Of a stretch of 64,000 nucleotides of DNA, positions 25,148 to 33,730 are shown piece after piece. Source of the stretch: Maritimibacter sp. HL-12 (GTDB lineage Bacteria; Pseudomonadota; Alphaproteobacteria; Rhodobacterales; Rhodobacteraceae); NCBI RefSeq assembly GCF_900177545.1, contig NZ_FXBQ01000001.1, positions 3,541,307 through 3,605,306 on the forward strand, given 5' to 3'. The notes beneath the pieces were generated by a model that saw only the letters and a list, made by a program, of their open reading frames with translations, did not search any database and was not told where the DNA came from. Position numbers and translations under genes: made by a program. Every line of letters starts with the position of its first letter. Within the stretch, counting starts at the first letter, position 1.

Positions 25148-26875
25148 TCAGTTGCCGCGTTTCTCGCTGATCAGGCCCTTCAGGATCGCAAAGCACATCA
25201 CCAGCAACACCACGGTGAAGAACAGCCCGGTGGAAATCACCATTGCCTGAAGGCTGTCGAGACCGGCGGTGCCTGCCGCGCCGAGCAGCAGCACGGCCGC
25301 CACCGCGCCCTCGAAGACGCACCAGAACACCCGCTGGATCACCGGCGCATCGACCTTGCCACCGGCGGTGATCGTGTCGATCACGAGGCTGCCGGAGTCC
25401 GACGAGGTGACGAAGAACACCACCACGAGCACCACGGCCAGCATCGAACTGATCGAGGCCAGCGGCAGCTCACCCAGCATCGCGAAGAGCGAAAGCTCGG
25501 GGCTGTAGCTGGCGATCACGGTCTGGAACACGCCCGACTCGGTCGCGCCTTCCACCACCTGGCTGATCGCGGTGCCGCCGAAGGTGGCCATCCAGAACAC
25601 GCAGACCAGCGAGGGCACCAGCAGCACCGCGATGATGAACTCGCGCACCGTGCGGCCCCGGCTGACCCGGGCGATGAACATGCCCACGAAGGGTGACCAG
25701 GAGATCCACCAGGCCCAGTAGAAGGTGGTCCAGCCATGCAGGAAGCCGGTGTCTTCGCGCCCGACCGGGTTCGACAGCGGCACGATATCGCGGGCATAGC
25801 CCATCAGTCCCGCGAAGAAATCGCCGATGATGTCGAGCGACGGGCCGACGAGGAACACGAACAGCAGCAGGAGCGCCGCGAAGCCCATGTTGATCTCCGA
25901 CAGCACCTTCACCCCGCCGTCGAGGCCGCGCAACACCGAGATCAGCGCGATCGCGGTGATGAAGGTGATGATCAGCACCAGCAACATCGAACTGTCGCCG
26001 CTCGAATCCACGTTGCCCCAGAGGAAGCCGAGAAAATTGCGGGTGCCCTCGGCGGAGTCGCCCGAACCGAACACCTCGGTGAGACCGGAGGCAACCTGCG
26101 TCGCGCCGATGCCGAGCGAGGTGGCCAGGCCGAACAGGGTGGCGAAGGCGGCGATCGTGTCGATCGCGTTGCCCCAGGCGCCCCAGACCCGCTCACCGAG
26201 CAGCGGGTAGAACGCCGAGCGGATGGTGAGCGGCAGGCCCTTGTTGTAACTGAACAGCGCCAGCGCCAGCGCCACGATGGCATAGATCGCCCAAGGGTGC
26301 AGACCCCAGTGGAAGATCGTGGCCGCCATCGCCCGCTGCCGGGCTTCGGCCACCGCCGCCTCGCTGGCGACGACACCATCGACGATCCCGAGATCGCCGC
26401 CCAGCGGTTGATCGCCCCACGGTGTGCCAAAATAATAGACCGGTTCGAGCACCCCGAAGAACATCAGCCCGATGCCCATGCCGGCGGCAAAAAGCATCGA
26501 GAACCAGGCAAGATAGCTGTAGTCGGGCGTCGCCTCCGAGCCGCCGAGCCGCACCGAGCCCCAGGGGGACACGATCAGCAGCAGCGAGAAGATCACGAAG
26601 ATGTTCGCCGACATCAGGAAGAACCAGTCGAACTGGCTTTTCACGAAGTCGCGCATCGACAGGAAAGCATCGCGCGCGCCTTCCGGCCAGATCAGCGCGA
26701 TGGCGACGAACAGGATCACCGCGATCCCGGAGATCGCGAAGACGGGGTTGTGGATGTCGATCCGGAACGGACCGAACATGGTTTCATAATTGTCCTGACC
26801 GATCTCGTAATCGGTCTCGATGATATCGGCATGTCCCTCTGGTTCGGGAATGCCCTGGTTGTCGGTATCACTCAT
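25148..26875 (-). CDS. BCCT family betaine/choline/DMSP transporter
   Basis: This 575-residue protein has about 12 membrane helices and the BCCT signature region TTFYWAWWISWSPFVGMFIA with its Trp cluster, plus SDSGSLVIDTITAGGK in a later helix. Such carriers import glycine betaine, choline, carnitine or DMSP with sodium or protons. It is followed upstream in the same direction by a universal stress protein and acuI; acuI detoxifies acrylate from DMSP, so DMSP is a candidate substrate. The acidic N-terminus (about 25 residues) and short C-terminus contain no extra domain. The start at 26875 is 45 bases after the universal stress gene. Confidence 0.92.
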   Translation of the reverse strand: MSDTDNQGIPEPEGHADIIETDYEIGQDNYETMFGPFRIDIHNPVFAISGIAVILFVAIALIWPEGARDAFLSMRDFVKSQFDWFFLMSANIFVIFSLLLIVSPWGSVRLGGSEATPDYSYLAWFSMLFAAGMGIGLMFFGVLEPVYYFGTPWGDQPLGGDLGIVDGVVASEAAVAEARQRAMAATIFHWGLHPWAIYAIVALALALFSYNKGLPLTIRSAFYPLLGERVWGAWGNAIDTIAAFATLFGLATSLGIGATQVASGLTEVFGSGDSAEGTRNFLGFLWGNVDSSGDSSMLLVLIITFITAIALISVLRGLDGGVKVLSEINMGFAALLLLFVFLVGPSLDIIGDFFAGLMGYARDIVPLSNPVGREDTGFLHGWTTFYWAWWISWSPFVGMFIARVSRGRTVREFIIAVLLVPSLVCVFWMATFGGTAISQVVEGATESGVFQTVIASYSPELSLFAMLGELPLASISSMLAVVLVVVFFVTSSDSGSLVIDTITAGGKVDAPVIQRVFWCVFEGAVAAVLLLGAAGTAGLDSLQAMVISTGLFFTVVLLVMCFAILKGLISEKRGN

Positions 26876-26920
26876 ACCGGTCTCCCTGGAATGACGTTGT
26901 TATCGTTGCGGGTGCGCGTG

Positions 26921-27337
26921 TCAGCCGCGCACCACGAGAACCGAAGCCCTGGAATGCCCTGCGATCTTGCCGCCGTTCGAGGGCCAGATGTAATCGACCA
27001 GACCCGGAATGTGGCTTTGCATCACCACGAGGTCGGCCCCGATCTCGTCGATCGTGTGCAGCAGCACGTCGTCGACATCCGTTGTCGGGTCGTGCGCGAT
27101 GGTGGCATGCGCTTCGGCATCGATCGCGTGAGCAACGGCCTGCGCCTTGGCGAAGGCCTTGAGCTTTTCTGAGAACTCCGCCGGGTTGTGCGCCAGTTTG
27201 CCCGGTGTCGCGGTGCCCACACCCACGTAGGTCACCTTCGCGCCCCAATGCGCGGCAAGGTCGGCGGCGGTATCGAGCGCATGACCGAGGCTTTCGGTAT
27301 GCGCCAGATCGACCGGCACCATGATATGTTTGAACAT
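26921..27337 (-). CDS. Universal stress protein (UspA family)
   Basis: This 138-residue single-domain Usp starts FKHIMVPVDLAHTESLGHAL and ends VVMQSHIPGLVDYIWPSNGGKI and ASVLVVRG. The ATP-binding pattern is partial: the classic G-2x-G-9x-G(S/T) appears as SHIPGL with SNGGKIAGHSRASVL. The start at 27337 follows GGGAGG. It precedes the BCCT transporter gene by 45 bases. Usp genes paired with osmolyte transporters are common in marine alphaproteobacteria and probably tune transport under stress. Confidence 0.88.
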   Translation of the reverse strand: MFKHIMVPVDLAHTESLGHALDTAADLAAHWGAKVTYVGVGTATPGKLAHNPAEFSEKLKAFAKAQAVAHAIDAEAHATIAHDPTTDVDDVLLHTIDEIGADLVVMQSHIPGLVDYIWPSNGGKIAGHSRASVLVVRG

Positions 27338-27540
27338 GATCCCTCCCGTCTCGCGCGAGGTGACCCGGCCCTTGCGAATGCCTCTGATTCGCTTGGGCGG
27401 CGCCCTCGCGTCGTTTTGGCCTTGGGGGGTGATACGGTGCCTCCGCACCACGTCCGCCCTCCGTGAAGGGTAACGGTAATGTGACCGAAAATGCAAAGGG
27501 CCGCGTCGCAACGCGGCCCGAAAACGACATTTCGACGGGG

Positions 27541-28533
27541 TCAGGCGTTGAGGTCGACCACCACCCGGCCCTTGACCCGGCCCTTGAGAATATCGGCCCC
27601 GAGGCGCGGCAGATCGGCCAGCGTGGCGGGCTGGATCATCGCCTCAAGCTTGTCCATCGGCAGATCGCGGGCGACCCGTTCCCAGGCGCGTTGGCGGTTC
27701 TCGAACGGCTGCATCACCGAATCGATCCCCAGCAGGTTGACCCCGCGCAACAGGAACGGCACGACCGTGGCAGGCAAGGCAGCGCCACCGGCAAGGCCCA
27801 CGGCGGCGACCGAGGCACCGTATTTCATCTGTCCGAGCACCCGGGCCAGCATCGCGCCGCCCACCGCATCGACACAGCCCGCCCAGGTTTCGCTCTCGAG
27901 CGGACGCTTGACGGTTTCTGCAAGCTCTTCACGCGGCACGATCCGCGCCGCCCCAAGCCCCTTGAGGTAGCCTTCCTGTTCGGGCCGCCCGGTGACGCCG
28001 ACGACCTCATAGCCCAGGTGAGCCAGGATCGCCGTGGCGACCGAGCCGACGCCGCCCGCCGCCCCGGTCACCAGAACCTCGCCCCTGTCGGGGGTCAGCC
28101 CGTGATCTTCCAGCGCCATCACCGCCAGCATCGCGGTGAAGCCCGCCGTGCCCACCGCCATCGCGTCCCGGGTGGTCAGCCCCTCGGGCAGCGGCACCAG
28201 CCAGTCGGCTTTCACCCGCGCCTTCTGGGCATAGCCGCCCCAGTGCACCTCGCCCACGCGCCAGCCGGTGAGCACCACCTTGTCGCCGGGCTTGTAGCGC
28301 GGATCGGTTGACGCCTCGACTGTGCCCGCGAAGTCGACCCCGGCGACATGCGGATAGCTGCGCACCAACCCGCCGCCCTTCGGCGACAGGCAAAGCCCGT
28401 CCTTGTAGTTCACGGTGGAATACTCGACGGCGACGGTGACATCGCCCTCCGGCAGCCGGTCGTCCCCGATCTCCTGGATGCGGGCTTCAGCCAGCCCGTC
28501 GCTGTTCTGGTCGAGAATGAGTGCTTTGAACAT
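27541..28533 (-). CDS. acuI: Acrylyl-CoA reductase (NADPH), AcuI family
   Basis: This 330-residue zinc-independent medium-chain reductase converts acryloyl-CoA to propionyl-CoA, protecting cells from acrylate made from DMSP or 3-hydroxypropionate. VEYSTVNYKDGLCLSPKGG and the NADPH-binding GAAGGVGSVATAILAHLGYE match the YhdH/AcuI group, and the length is standard. It has its own spacing: 203 bases to the universal stress gene downstream. No acuR or dddL neighbour, as found in R. sphaeroides, is present in the window. Propionyl-CoA formed here links to the mmsA/valine pathway 23 kb away. Confidence 0.9.
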   Translation of the reverse strand: MFKALILDQNSDGLAEARIQEIGDDRLPEGDVTVAVEYSTVNYKDGLCLSPKGGGLVRSYPHVAGVDFAGTVEASTDPRYKPGDKVVLTGWRVGEVHWGGYAQKARVKADWLVPLPEGLTTRDAMAVGTAGFTAMLAVMALEDHGLTPDRGEVLVTGAAGGVGSVATAILAHLGYEVVGVTGRPEQEGYLKGLGAARIVPREELAETVKRPLESETWAGCVDAVGGAMLARVLGQMKYGASVAAVGLAGGAALPATVVPFLLRGVNLLGIDSVMQPFENRQRAWERVARDLPMDKLEAMIQPATLADLPRLGADILKGRVKGRVVVDLNA

Positions 28534-28629
28534 GGCGGCCCTCCGATTGTTTCACAGGTGATAGAGCCACTGGCGCATGAATTGAAGCCCGTTTACCCGC
28601 CGTTAACCCCGTTTGATCAATCTGCCGCC

Positions 28630-28905
28630 ATGAAACAAATGCAGCTCGATTTCGACAGACCCCGCGCAGCGGACCTTTCGAGTCCGGAGATCTGGCTGAA
28701 AACGCTGTTCTCGTCCAAGGCGGCGCGCGACGGAAAGATCATTCGCCGCAGCCTGCGCGATATTCGCAGGTATTGCGGCTTGGAGGCCTTCCTGGCCGAA
28801 GTGAATCGTCGGGGCTACAGGGCCTTCGAGAACTCCGGGCAGGTGATCATCTTCTGCAATCACGCCCCGATCCGCCGGGTGTCTGAGACCGCCAACCGAC
28901 CGTAA
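28630..28905 (+). CDS. Small conserved Rhodobacteraceae protein of unknown function
   Basis: This 91-residue protein contains DLSSPEIWLKTLFSSKAARD, GKIIRRSLRDIRRYCGLEAF and NSGQVIIFCN. Similar short proteins occur across Rhodobacteraceae and are often mislabelled as an anthranilate isomerase; nothing here supports that enzyme, which is much longer. The basic middle and predicted helix pair would suit a nucleic-acid-binding role, but that is a guess. A TTTA-N7-TTAA sequence, one mismatch from a CtrA site, lies at 28592-28606. The stop codon abuts a series of three hairpins. Confidence 0.65.
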   Translation: MKQMQLDFDRPRAADLSSPEIWLKTLFSSKAARDGKIIRRSLRDIRRYCGLEAFLAEVNRRGYRAFENSGQVIIFCNHAPIRRVSETANRP

Positions 28906-28974
28906 CGTTTTCCGCTGCGGAAAACGCCACAAAATCCGCTGCGGATTTTGGCGCGAAATCTGCATCAGATTTCG
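28906..28974. repeat. Three perfect hairpins at 24-base period
   Basis: Palindrome 1 (28906-28926) pairs CGTTTTCCGC with GCGGAAAACG around one T. Palindrome 2 (28930-28950) pairs CAAAATCCGC with GCGGATTTTG around one T. Palindrome 3 (28954-28974) pairs CGAAATCTG with CAGATTTCG around CAT. Starts are 24 bases apart. They begin directly after the stop codon at 28905 and end just before ssrA. They could terminate transcription in both directions, stabilise the upstream mRNA 3' end, or isolate ssrA from read-through. Confidence 0.8.
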
Positions 28975-28977
28975 TGC

Positions 28978-29330
28978 CCCCTTCACAGCACTGCCCGCAG
29001 GCCCTATATCTGTCTCGTTCCTTCGGGGACTATGGACATAAACGCGCTCGTAATAAGCGGATCGGACCCGGGGGCGGTACCCGGCGGCTCCACCAAACAC
29101 CCGGCGTTGGCGGGACATGGGGCCGAAACAGGATCGACGAACGTCTAAAGGGGTTTGCTTTGTCCCGGTGAGGTACCACCGTTATCGGTCCGTAAAGCAT
29201 AATTGCCAACGACAATCGTGCTCCGGTTGCTCTCGCTGCGTAAGCAGTGCGAAAGACCGAAACTTAAGCCCTTGCGCCTAGCCGCGTAAGGCGGGGTTCG
29301 CAGGCACCTGGCAACAGAAGCCTGCACCTA
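28978..29330 (+). ncRNA. ssrA: Permuted two-piece tmRNA
   Basis: Alphaproteobacterial tmRNA is circularly permuted. The acceptor piece comes first here and ends GGCGGCTCCACCA with CCA at 29093-29095. A short intervening segment (29096-29118) is removed, and the coding piece starts GGGGCCGAAACAGG at 29119. The tag frame at 29205-29243 reads ANDNRAPVALAA then TAA. The tag ends in the AA degron read by ClpXP. The outer ends (28978 and 29330) are approximate. The product rescues stalled ribosomes and tags the nascent protein for degradation; the adaptor gene sspB is 1.4 kb downstream. Confidence 0.95.
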
Positions 29331-29396
29331 CCTCCCTATCTCCCTATCTCGACTTCGGGCTTGCAGATGCCTCCGCGCCATGGGCAAATCGCCGCC

Positions 29397-30629
29397 ATGC
29401 GCCCTGCCCTGTCCGCCCTCGTCATCACCTTCGGCCGGATCGGCCTGATGTCCTTCGGCGGGCCGGTGGCGCAGATCGGCGTGATGCAGCGCGAGTTGGT
29501 GGAAACGCGAAGCTGGCTCACCGAGGCGGAATTCCTCAAGGGTCTGAGCTTCGCGATGCTGCTGCCGGGGCCCGAGGCGATGCAGCTTGGCACCTATGCC
29601 GGCTGGCGGCTCCGCGGGATCACCGGCGGGCTGATCGCAGGCACGCTTTTCATTCTGCCCGGTGCGCTGGTGATGGCGGCGGTGGCCTGGGCCTACGGAC
29701 GCTGGGGTGCGATGCCCGCGCTCGCCCCCGCCTTTCTCGGGATCAAGGCGGTGGTGATCGTGGTGCTGGTGCAGGCGCTGTGGCGGCTCGGCTCGCGGGC
29801 ATTGCGCCGACCGTTGCATCATGGCCTCGCGCTCGCCGCGCTTGTCGCGATCGCGGTTGCCGGCTGGCCGTTCCCGCTAGTCGTTGCGCTCGCCGCGCTG
29901 GCGGGGCTTGCGGGGGGCCGCGGCGCGGGCGCCACGTCGCCCGCGCCGCGGCCGGGCCTGCGCGCGCCGCTCGCGGCAGGGGGCGGGTTTCTCGTGCTCT
30001 GGCTCGCGCCGCTCGCGGCGCTCTGGGCCGCGGGGACCGAGCGCCTGCTCGATGTCGGGCTGTTCTTCTCGCGCCTCGCGGTGGTCAGCTTTGGCGGTGC
30101 CTATGCCGCGCTCGCCTATACCGCGCAGGCCGCCGTCGAGGCCGAAGGCTGGCTCACCGCCGCGCAGATGGTCGACGGGCTGGGGCTGGCCGAATCCACG
30201 CCCGGCCCGCTGATCCTCGTCACCCAGTTCGTGGGGTATCTCGCCGGGCACGCTGCCGGCGGCGCGCCGCTCGGCTTTGCCGCCGCCGCGGTCACTCTCT
30301 GGGCCGTGTTCCTGCCCAGTTTCGTGCTCGTCTTCAGCCTCGCGCCGTTCCTCGAACGCCTCACCGCCCAACCCCGGATCACCGCCGCGATGGAGGGCGT
30401 GTCGGCCGCTGTCGTCGGCGTGATCGCCGCCCTCGGGCTCTATTTCGCCACCCATGTTCTGTTCGCCGAGGTCGCACCCTCGGGCCTGCCCGCCCCGGCG
30501 AGCCTGTCGCCGGTCGCGCTCGGACTGGTCGCGTTCGCTGCGGTCTTGCTGGTCCGCTTCCGGCTGTCCTTGCCGATCGCGCTCACCGCCACGGCGGGTG
30601 CGGGCGCACTCACCGGGCTGATCGGCTGA
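29397..30629 (+). CDS. chrA: Chromate transporter, ChrA (CHR) family
   Basis: This protein of about 410 residues has the duplicated CHR architecture. The first half carries ITFGRIGLMSFGGPVAQIGV and LPGPEAMQLGTYAGWRLRG; the second carries FFSRLAVVSFGGAYAALAY and GLAESTPGPLILVTQFVGY. This protein exports chromate or related oxyanions using the proton gradient. The start is uncertain: ATG 29397 gives the usual family N-terminus, while ATG 29367 and TTG 29361 are in frame and would add 10-12 residues close to the tmRNA end. It separates ssrA from sspB. Confidence 0.88.
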   Translation: MRPALSALVITFGRIGLMSFGGPVAQIGVMQRELVETRSWLTEAEFLKGLSFAMLLPGPEAMQLGTYAGWRLRGITGGLIAGTLFILPGALVMAAVAWAYGRWGAMPALAPAFLGIKAVVIVVLVQALWRLGSRALRRPLHHGLALAALVAIAVAGWPFPLVVALAALAGLAGGRGAGATSPAPRPGLRAPLAAGGGFLVLWLAPLAALWAAGTERLLDVGLFFSRLAVVSFGGAYAALAYTAQAAVEAEGWLTAAQMVDGLGLAESTPGPLILVTQFVGYLAGHAAGGAPLGFAAAAVTLWAVFLPSFVLVFSLAPFLERLTAQPRITAAMEGVSAAVVGVIAALGLYFATHVLFAEVAPSGLPAPASLSPVALGLVAFAAVLLVRFRLSLPIALTATAGAGALTGLIG

Positions 30630-30701
30630 CCTTGCCATTCGCGCCTTTTCTTCGGGCCCGAATCTCGTATGGTGTGAAAAAACTGCGCCCCGGGAGTTTC
30701 G

Positions 30702-31157
30702 ATGTCGCGCTCGATCGACTATGGCAACCTGATGCACGACGCCATGCGGCGCCTGATACGCCAGGTGCTCGCGGACGTGGCCGACCACGGTCTGCCCGGC
30801 GCGCATCACTTCTTCATCAGCTTCGACACCGGCCACCCCGACGTGGAGATCGCCGACTGGCTGTCCGACCGTTTCCCCGACGACATGACGATCGTGATCC
30901 AGCACTGGTTCGACAATCTGAAGGTCGATGACGAGGGGTTCGCGATCACGCTCAATTTCGGCAACAACCCCGAGCCGATGTATATTCCCTACGACGCGAT
31001 CCGCACCTTCGTCGATCCATCGGTCGAGTTCGGCCTGCGCTTCGAAAGCCAGGACGAAACCGACGACGAGCCGGACCCGCTGCCGCCCGACCAGCCCGAG
31101 GACGAAGACGGCGCGAAGGATGCCGAGGTCGTGCGCCTCGACCAGTTCCGCAAGTAG
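30702..31157 (+). CDS. sspB: SspB, ClpXP specificity-enhancing adaptor (alphaproteobacterial type)
   Basis: This 151-residue adaptor binds ssrA-tagged proteins and delivers them to ClpXP. Residues 1-110 form the SspB core (HHFFISFDTGHPDVEIADWL, FPDDMTIVIQHWFDNL, IPYDAIRTFVDPSVEFGL). A long acidic linker (about 115-140) follows, and the C-terminal VVRLDQFRK matches the ClpX-docking tail. The ATG at 30702 follows a GGGAG. It lies 1.4 kb from ssrA, whose tag it recognises. Confidence 0.95.
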   Translation: MSRSIDYGNLMHDAMRRLIRQVLADVADHGLPGAHHFFISFDTGHPDVEIADWLSDRFPDDMTIVIQHWFDNLKVDDEGFAITLNFGNNPEPMYIPYDAIRTFVDPSVEFGLRFESQDETDDEPDPLPPDQPEDEDGAKDAEVVRLDQFRK

Positions 31158-31234
31158 CCTGTTAGCGCCACCGTGATTGCGCGCGGAGCGCAGCTTCGCT
31201 AGACGGCATGCAACCGTATACGATGGAGCCCCCG

Positions 31235-32629
31235 ATGACCAAGACCCGCACCGAAACCGACAGCTTCGGCCCGCTCGAAGTGCCCGCCGACAAGTATTGG
31301 GGCGCGCAGACGCAGCGGTCCTTGCTCAATTTCCCGATCGGCTGGGAAAAACAGCCCGTCGCCATCGTGCGCGCGCTCGGGGTGATCAAGCAGGCCTGCG
31401 CCGAGGCCAACAAGGCCGCAGGCGCGCTGGATGCGCGGATTGCCGACGCCATCGTCGCGGCGGCGGACGAGGTGATCGCGGGCAAGTTCGACGACAATTT
31501 CCCGCTCGTCGTCTGGCAGACCGGATCGGGCACGCAATCGAACATGAACGCCAACGAGGTCATCGCCAACCGCGCGATCGAGATCCTCGGCGGCGAGATC
31601 GGCTCGAAGGACCCTGTCCACCCCAACGATCACTGCAACATGGGGCAAAGCTCGAACGACACCTTCCCGACCGCGATGCATATCGCCACCGCGATGAGCA
31701 TCCGCGACGTGCTGATGCCGGGGCTCGACAAGCTGGCGGCCGGGCTCGAAGCCAAGAGCGCCGAGTTCAAGGACATCATCAAGATCGGCCGCACCCATAC
31801 CCAGGACGCCACGCCGCTCACGCTGGGGCAGGAGTTTTCCGGCTATGCCGCGCAGATCCGGGGCGGGATCAGGCGCATCGAGGCGGCCCTGCCGGGGATC
31901 TACGAGCTGGCGCAAGGCGGCACCGCCGTCGGCACCGGGCTGAACACCCGGCCCGGCTGGGGCGAGGAGGTGGCCGCCAACATGGCGCGGATCACCGGGT
32001 TGCCCTTCGTCACCGCGCCCAACAAGTTCGAAGCACTCGCGGCGCATGACGCGATGGTGTTCATGTCGGGCGCGCTCGCCACGGTGGCGGGGGCGATGTA
32101 CAAGATCGCCAACGACATCCGCTTCCTCGGCTCCGGCCCGCGCTCGGGACTGGGCGAGCTGATCCTGCCGGAAAACGAGCCCGGCTCCTCGATCATGCCC
32201 GGCAAGGTCAACCCGACCCAGGCCGAGGCAATGACCCAGGTGGCCGCGCACGTGATGGGCAACGATGCCGCGATCAAGTTCGCAGGCTCGCAAGGCCATT
32301 TCGAGCTCAACGTCTACAACCCGATGATGGCCTACAACCTGCTCCAGTCGATCCAGCTTCTGGGCGACGCCGCCGACAGCTTCACCGAGCGCATGCTGAA
32401 CGGCATCAAGGCCAACGAGGCGCGCATCGAGAAGCTGATGAAGGAAAGCCTGATGCTGGTGACGGCGCTGGCCCCCAGCATCGGCTACGACAACGCCACC
32501 AAGGTGGCCAAGACCGCCCACAAGAACGGCACCACCCTGCGCGAAGAGGCGATCGCGCTCGGCTTCGTCGATGGCGAGACCTTCGACCGCGTGGTGCGTC
32601 CCGAAGACATGATCGGGCCGAAGGGCTGA
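31235..32629 (+). CDS. fumC: Class II fumarate hydratase
   Basis: This 464-residue oxygen-stable fumarase interconverts fumarate and malate in the TCA cycle. The signature [11 protein letters not shown], plus [14 protein letters not shown] and [16 protein letters not shown], are intact and the length is standard. ATG 31235 is preferred because GGAG lies 7-10 bases upstream; in-frame ATGs at 31208 and 31223 are possible. Two small genes follow in the same direction after a tandem-repeat block. Confidence 0.97.
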   Translation: MTKTRTETDSFGPLEVPADKYWGAQTQRSLLNFPIGWEKQPVAIVRALGVIKQACAEANKAAGALDARIADAIVAAADEVIAGKFDDNFPLVVWQTGSGTQSNMNANEVIANRAIEILGGEIGSKDPVHPNDHCNMGQSSNDTFPTAMHIATAMSIRDVLMPGLDKLAAGLEAKSAEFKDIIKIGRTHTQDATPLTLGQEFSGYAAQIRGGIRRIEAALPGIYELAQGGTAVGTGLNTRPGWGEEVAANMARITGLPFVTAPNKFEALAAHDAMVFMSGALATVAGAMYKIANDIRFLGSGPRSGLGELILPENEPGSSIMPGKVNPTQAEAMTQVAAHVMGNDAAIKFAGSQGHFELNVYNPMMAYNLLQSIQLLGDAADSFTERMLNGIKANEARIEKLMKESLMLVTALAPSIGYDNATKVAKTAHKNGTTLREEAIALGFVDGETFDRVVRPEDMIGPKG

Positions 32630-32797
32630 GAGCGCCGGGGGCTGTCTGCCCCGTCGTGCCGGAGGCGCGCCGCTGGAGCGCCGGGGGGCTGTCTGCCCCG
32701 TCGTGCCGGAGGCGCGCCGCTGGAGCGCCGGGGGGCTGTCTGCCCCGTCGTGCCGGAGGCGCGCCGCTGGAGCGCCGGGGGGCTGTCTGCCCCCCGG
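32630..32797 (+). repeat. 47-bp tandem repeat, three full copies and a partial fourth
   Basis: The unit begins GAGCGCCGGGGGGCTGTCTG and ends GGAGGCGCGCCGCTG. Copies start at 32630 (46 bp, one G fewer), 32676, 32723 and 32770 (partial, about 28 bp). Copies two and three are identical as read. The array starts one base after the fumC stop codon. The partial last copy runs into a GC-rich repeat seen again at 63451. Each unit has complementary GGGG and CCCC words and could fold. Confidence 0.92.
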
Positions 32798-32831
32798 ACC
32801 CCCCGAAGGTATTTTCGGACCCAAGAAGAGG
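32777..32831 (+). repeat. Dispersed GC-rich repeat, copy 1
   Basis: The core is GGGGGGCTGTCTGCCCCCCG, followed by GACCCCCCGAAGGTATTTTC. A close relative stands at 63451-63500. Sequences of this shape are frequent after genes in Rhodobacteraceae genomes. The self-complementary G and C runs form a strong stem followed by a T-rich word, so it may work as a terminator for fumC. Confidence 0.6.
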
Positions 32832-32876
32832 GGCGCGGGGCTTTCTCCCGGCCGCCGCATCGGGCATGATCGGGGC

Positions 32877-33059
32877 ATGAGCGACGTCACCAACCTGAAC
32901 CGTTTCCGCAAGCACAAGGCGCGCGCCTCGAAACGCGCGCAGGCCGACGCGAACGCCGTGAAACACGGCCGCACGAAAGCGCAGAAAGAAGCCGAACGCT
33001 TGCGCGCCGAACAGGCTGCGCGGGCGCTCGAAGCCCATCGCAAGGCGGAGGAGACATGA
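32877..33059 (+). CDS. DUF4169 family small protein
   Basis: This 60-residue highly basic protein (MSDVTNLNRFRKHKARASKR, then AQKEAERLRAEQAARALEAH) matches the DUF4169 family, which is helical throughout. Function is unknown. Its TGA overlaps the ATG of the next gene (ATGA), so they are coupled. The pair downstream of fumC is a familiar Rhodobacteraceae arrangement. Confidence 0.8.
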   Translation: MSDVTNLNRFRKHKARASKRAQADANAVKHGRTKAQKEAERLRAEQAARALEAHRKAEET

Positions 33060-33286
33060 GCGACGCCCGGCCGGTAAAACACTCGCTCACGCTCCGGGGG
33101 CACCGCACCTCGGTTTCGCTGGAAGACCCGTTCTGGAGCGCCTTTCGCGAGATCGCCGAGGCCGAGGGCAAGGGCGTCAACCAGCTTGCCGCCGAAATCG
33201 ACGAGGCGCGCGGGGTGTCGGCCGGGCTGGCCTCGGCGATCCGGGTTTTCGTGCTCGACCACTACCGCAACCGGCTGCGCTCGTGA
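33056..33286 (+). CDS. Ribbon-helix-helix domain protein
   Basis: This 76-residue protein resembles the RHH_4 group: KHSLTLRGHRTSVSLEDPFW (beta strand), then SAFREIAEAEGKGVNQLAAE and ASAIRVFVLDHYRNRL (two helices). Such proteins dimerise to bind DNA. It overlaps the DUF4169 gene by four bases. Targets are unknown. Confidence 0.82.
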   Translation: MSDARPVKHSLTLRGHRTSVSLEDPFWSAFREIAEAEGKGVNQLAAEIDEARGVSAGLASAIRVFVLDHYRNRLRS

Positions 33287-33340
33287 TGCCGGCCGCGCGC
33301 CGTCGCCGCCCGACAACCCGACATCCGGGGGATTGAGACC

Positions 33341-33670
33341 ATGCCCTACCTGATCCTGTTCTTCGCCGTGGCCTTCGAGACCATCGGCACCACCGCGCTT
33401 CAGGCCAGCCAGCAATTCACCAGGCTCGGCCCCTCGATCATCGTGGTCGTCGCCTACGCGGTGAGTTTTCTGCTGCTTGGCTGGGTGCTGAAGTTCCTGC
33501 CCGTCGGGATCGCCTACGCGATGTGGTCGGGGCTCGGGATCGTCTTCATCGCGCTGATCGGCCGCGCGGTCTTCGGCCAGCGGCTCGACCTGCCCGCCGT
33601 GATCGGCATGGCGATGATCCTCGGCGGTATTCTCGTGATCCACCTGTTCTCGACCAGCGCGCCGCACTGA
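33341..33670 (+). CDS. Small multidrug resistance (SMR) efflux protein
   Basis: This 109-residue protein has four membrane helices. The conserved Glu of helix 1 is in FFAVAFETIGTTALQASQQF, and helix 3 carries GIAYAMWSGLGIVFIALIGR. This matches the EmrE/SugE family in length and layout. SMR proteins exchange protons for quaternary cations or guanidinium; the substrate cannot be told from the sequence. Confidence 0.92.
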   Translation: MPYLILFFAVAFETIGTTALQASQQFTRLGPSIIVVVAYAVSFLLLGWVLKFLPVGIAYAMWSGLGIVFIALIGRAVFGQRLDLPAVIGMAMILGGILVIHLFSTSAPH

Positions 33671-33730
33671 GGCTGGCCTTTCGCGCGCCCCGGCGCTACC
33701 GATGCGCCAACCCTCAGCCAAAGGCCCGCC

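Noticed and set aside
28592..28606. TTTA-N7-TTAA upstream of the 91-residue gene as a CtrA site
   Set aside because: One half-site is mismatched and nothing links the gene to the CtrA regulon; mentioned only in that gene's entry.
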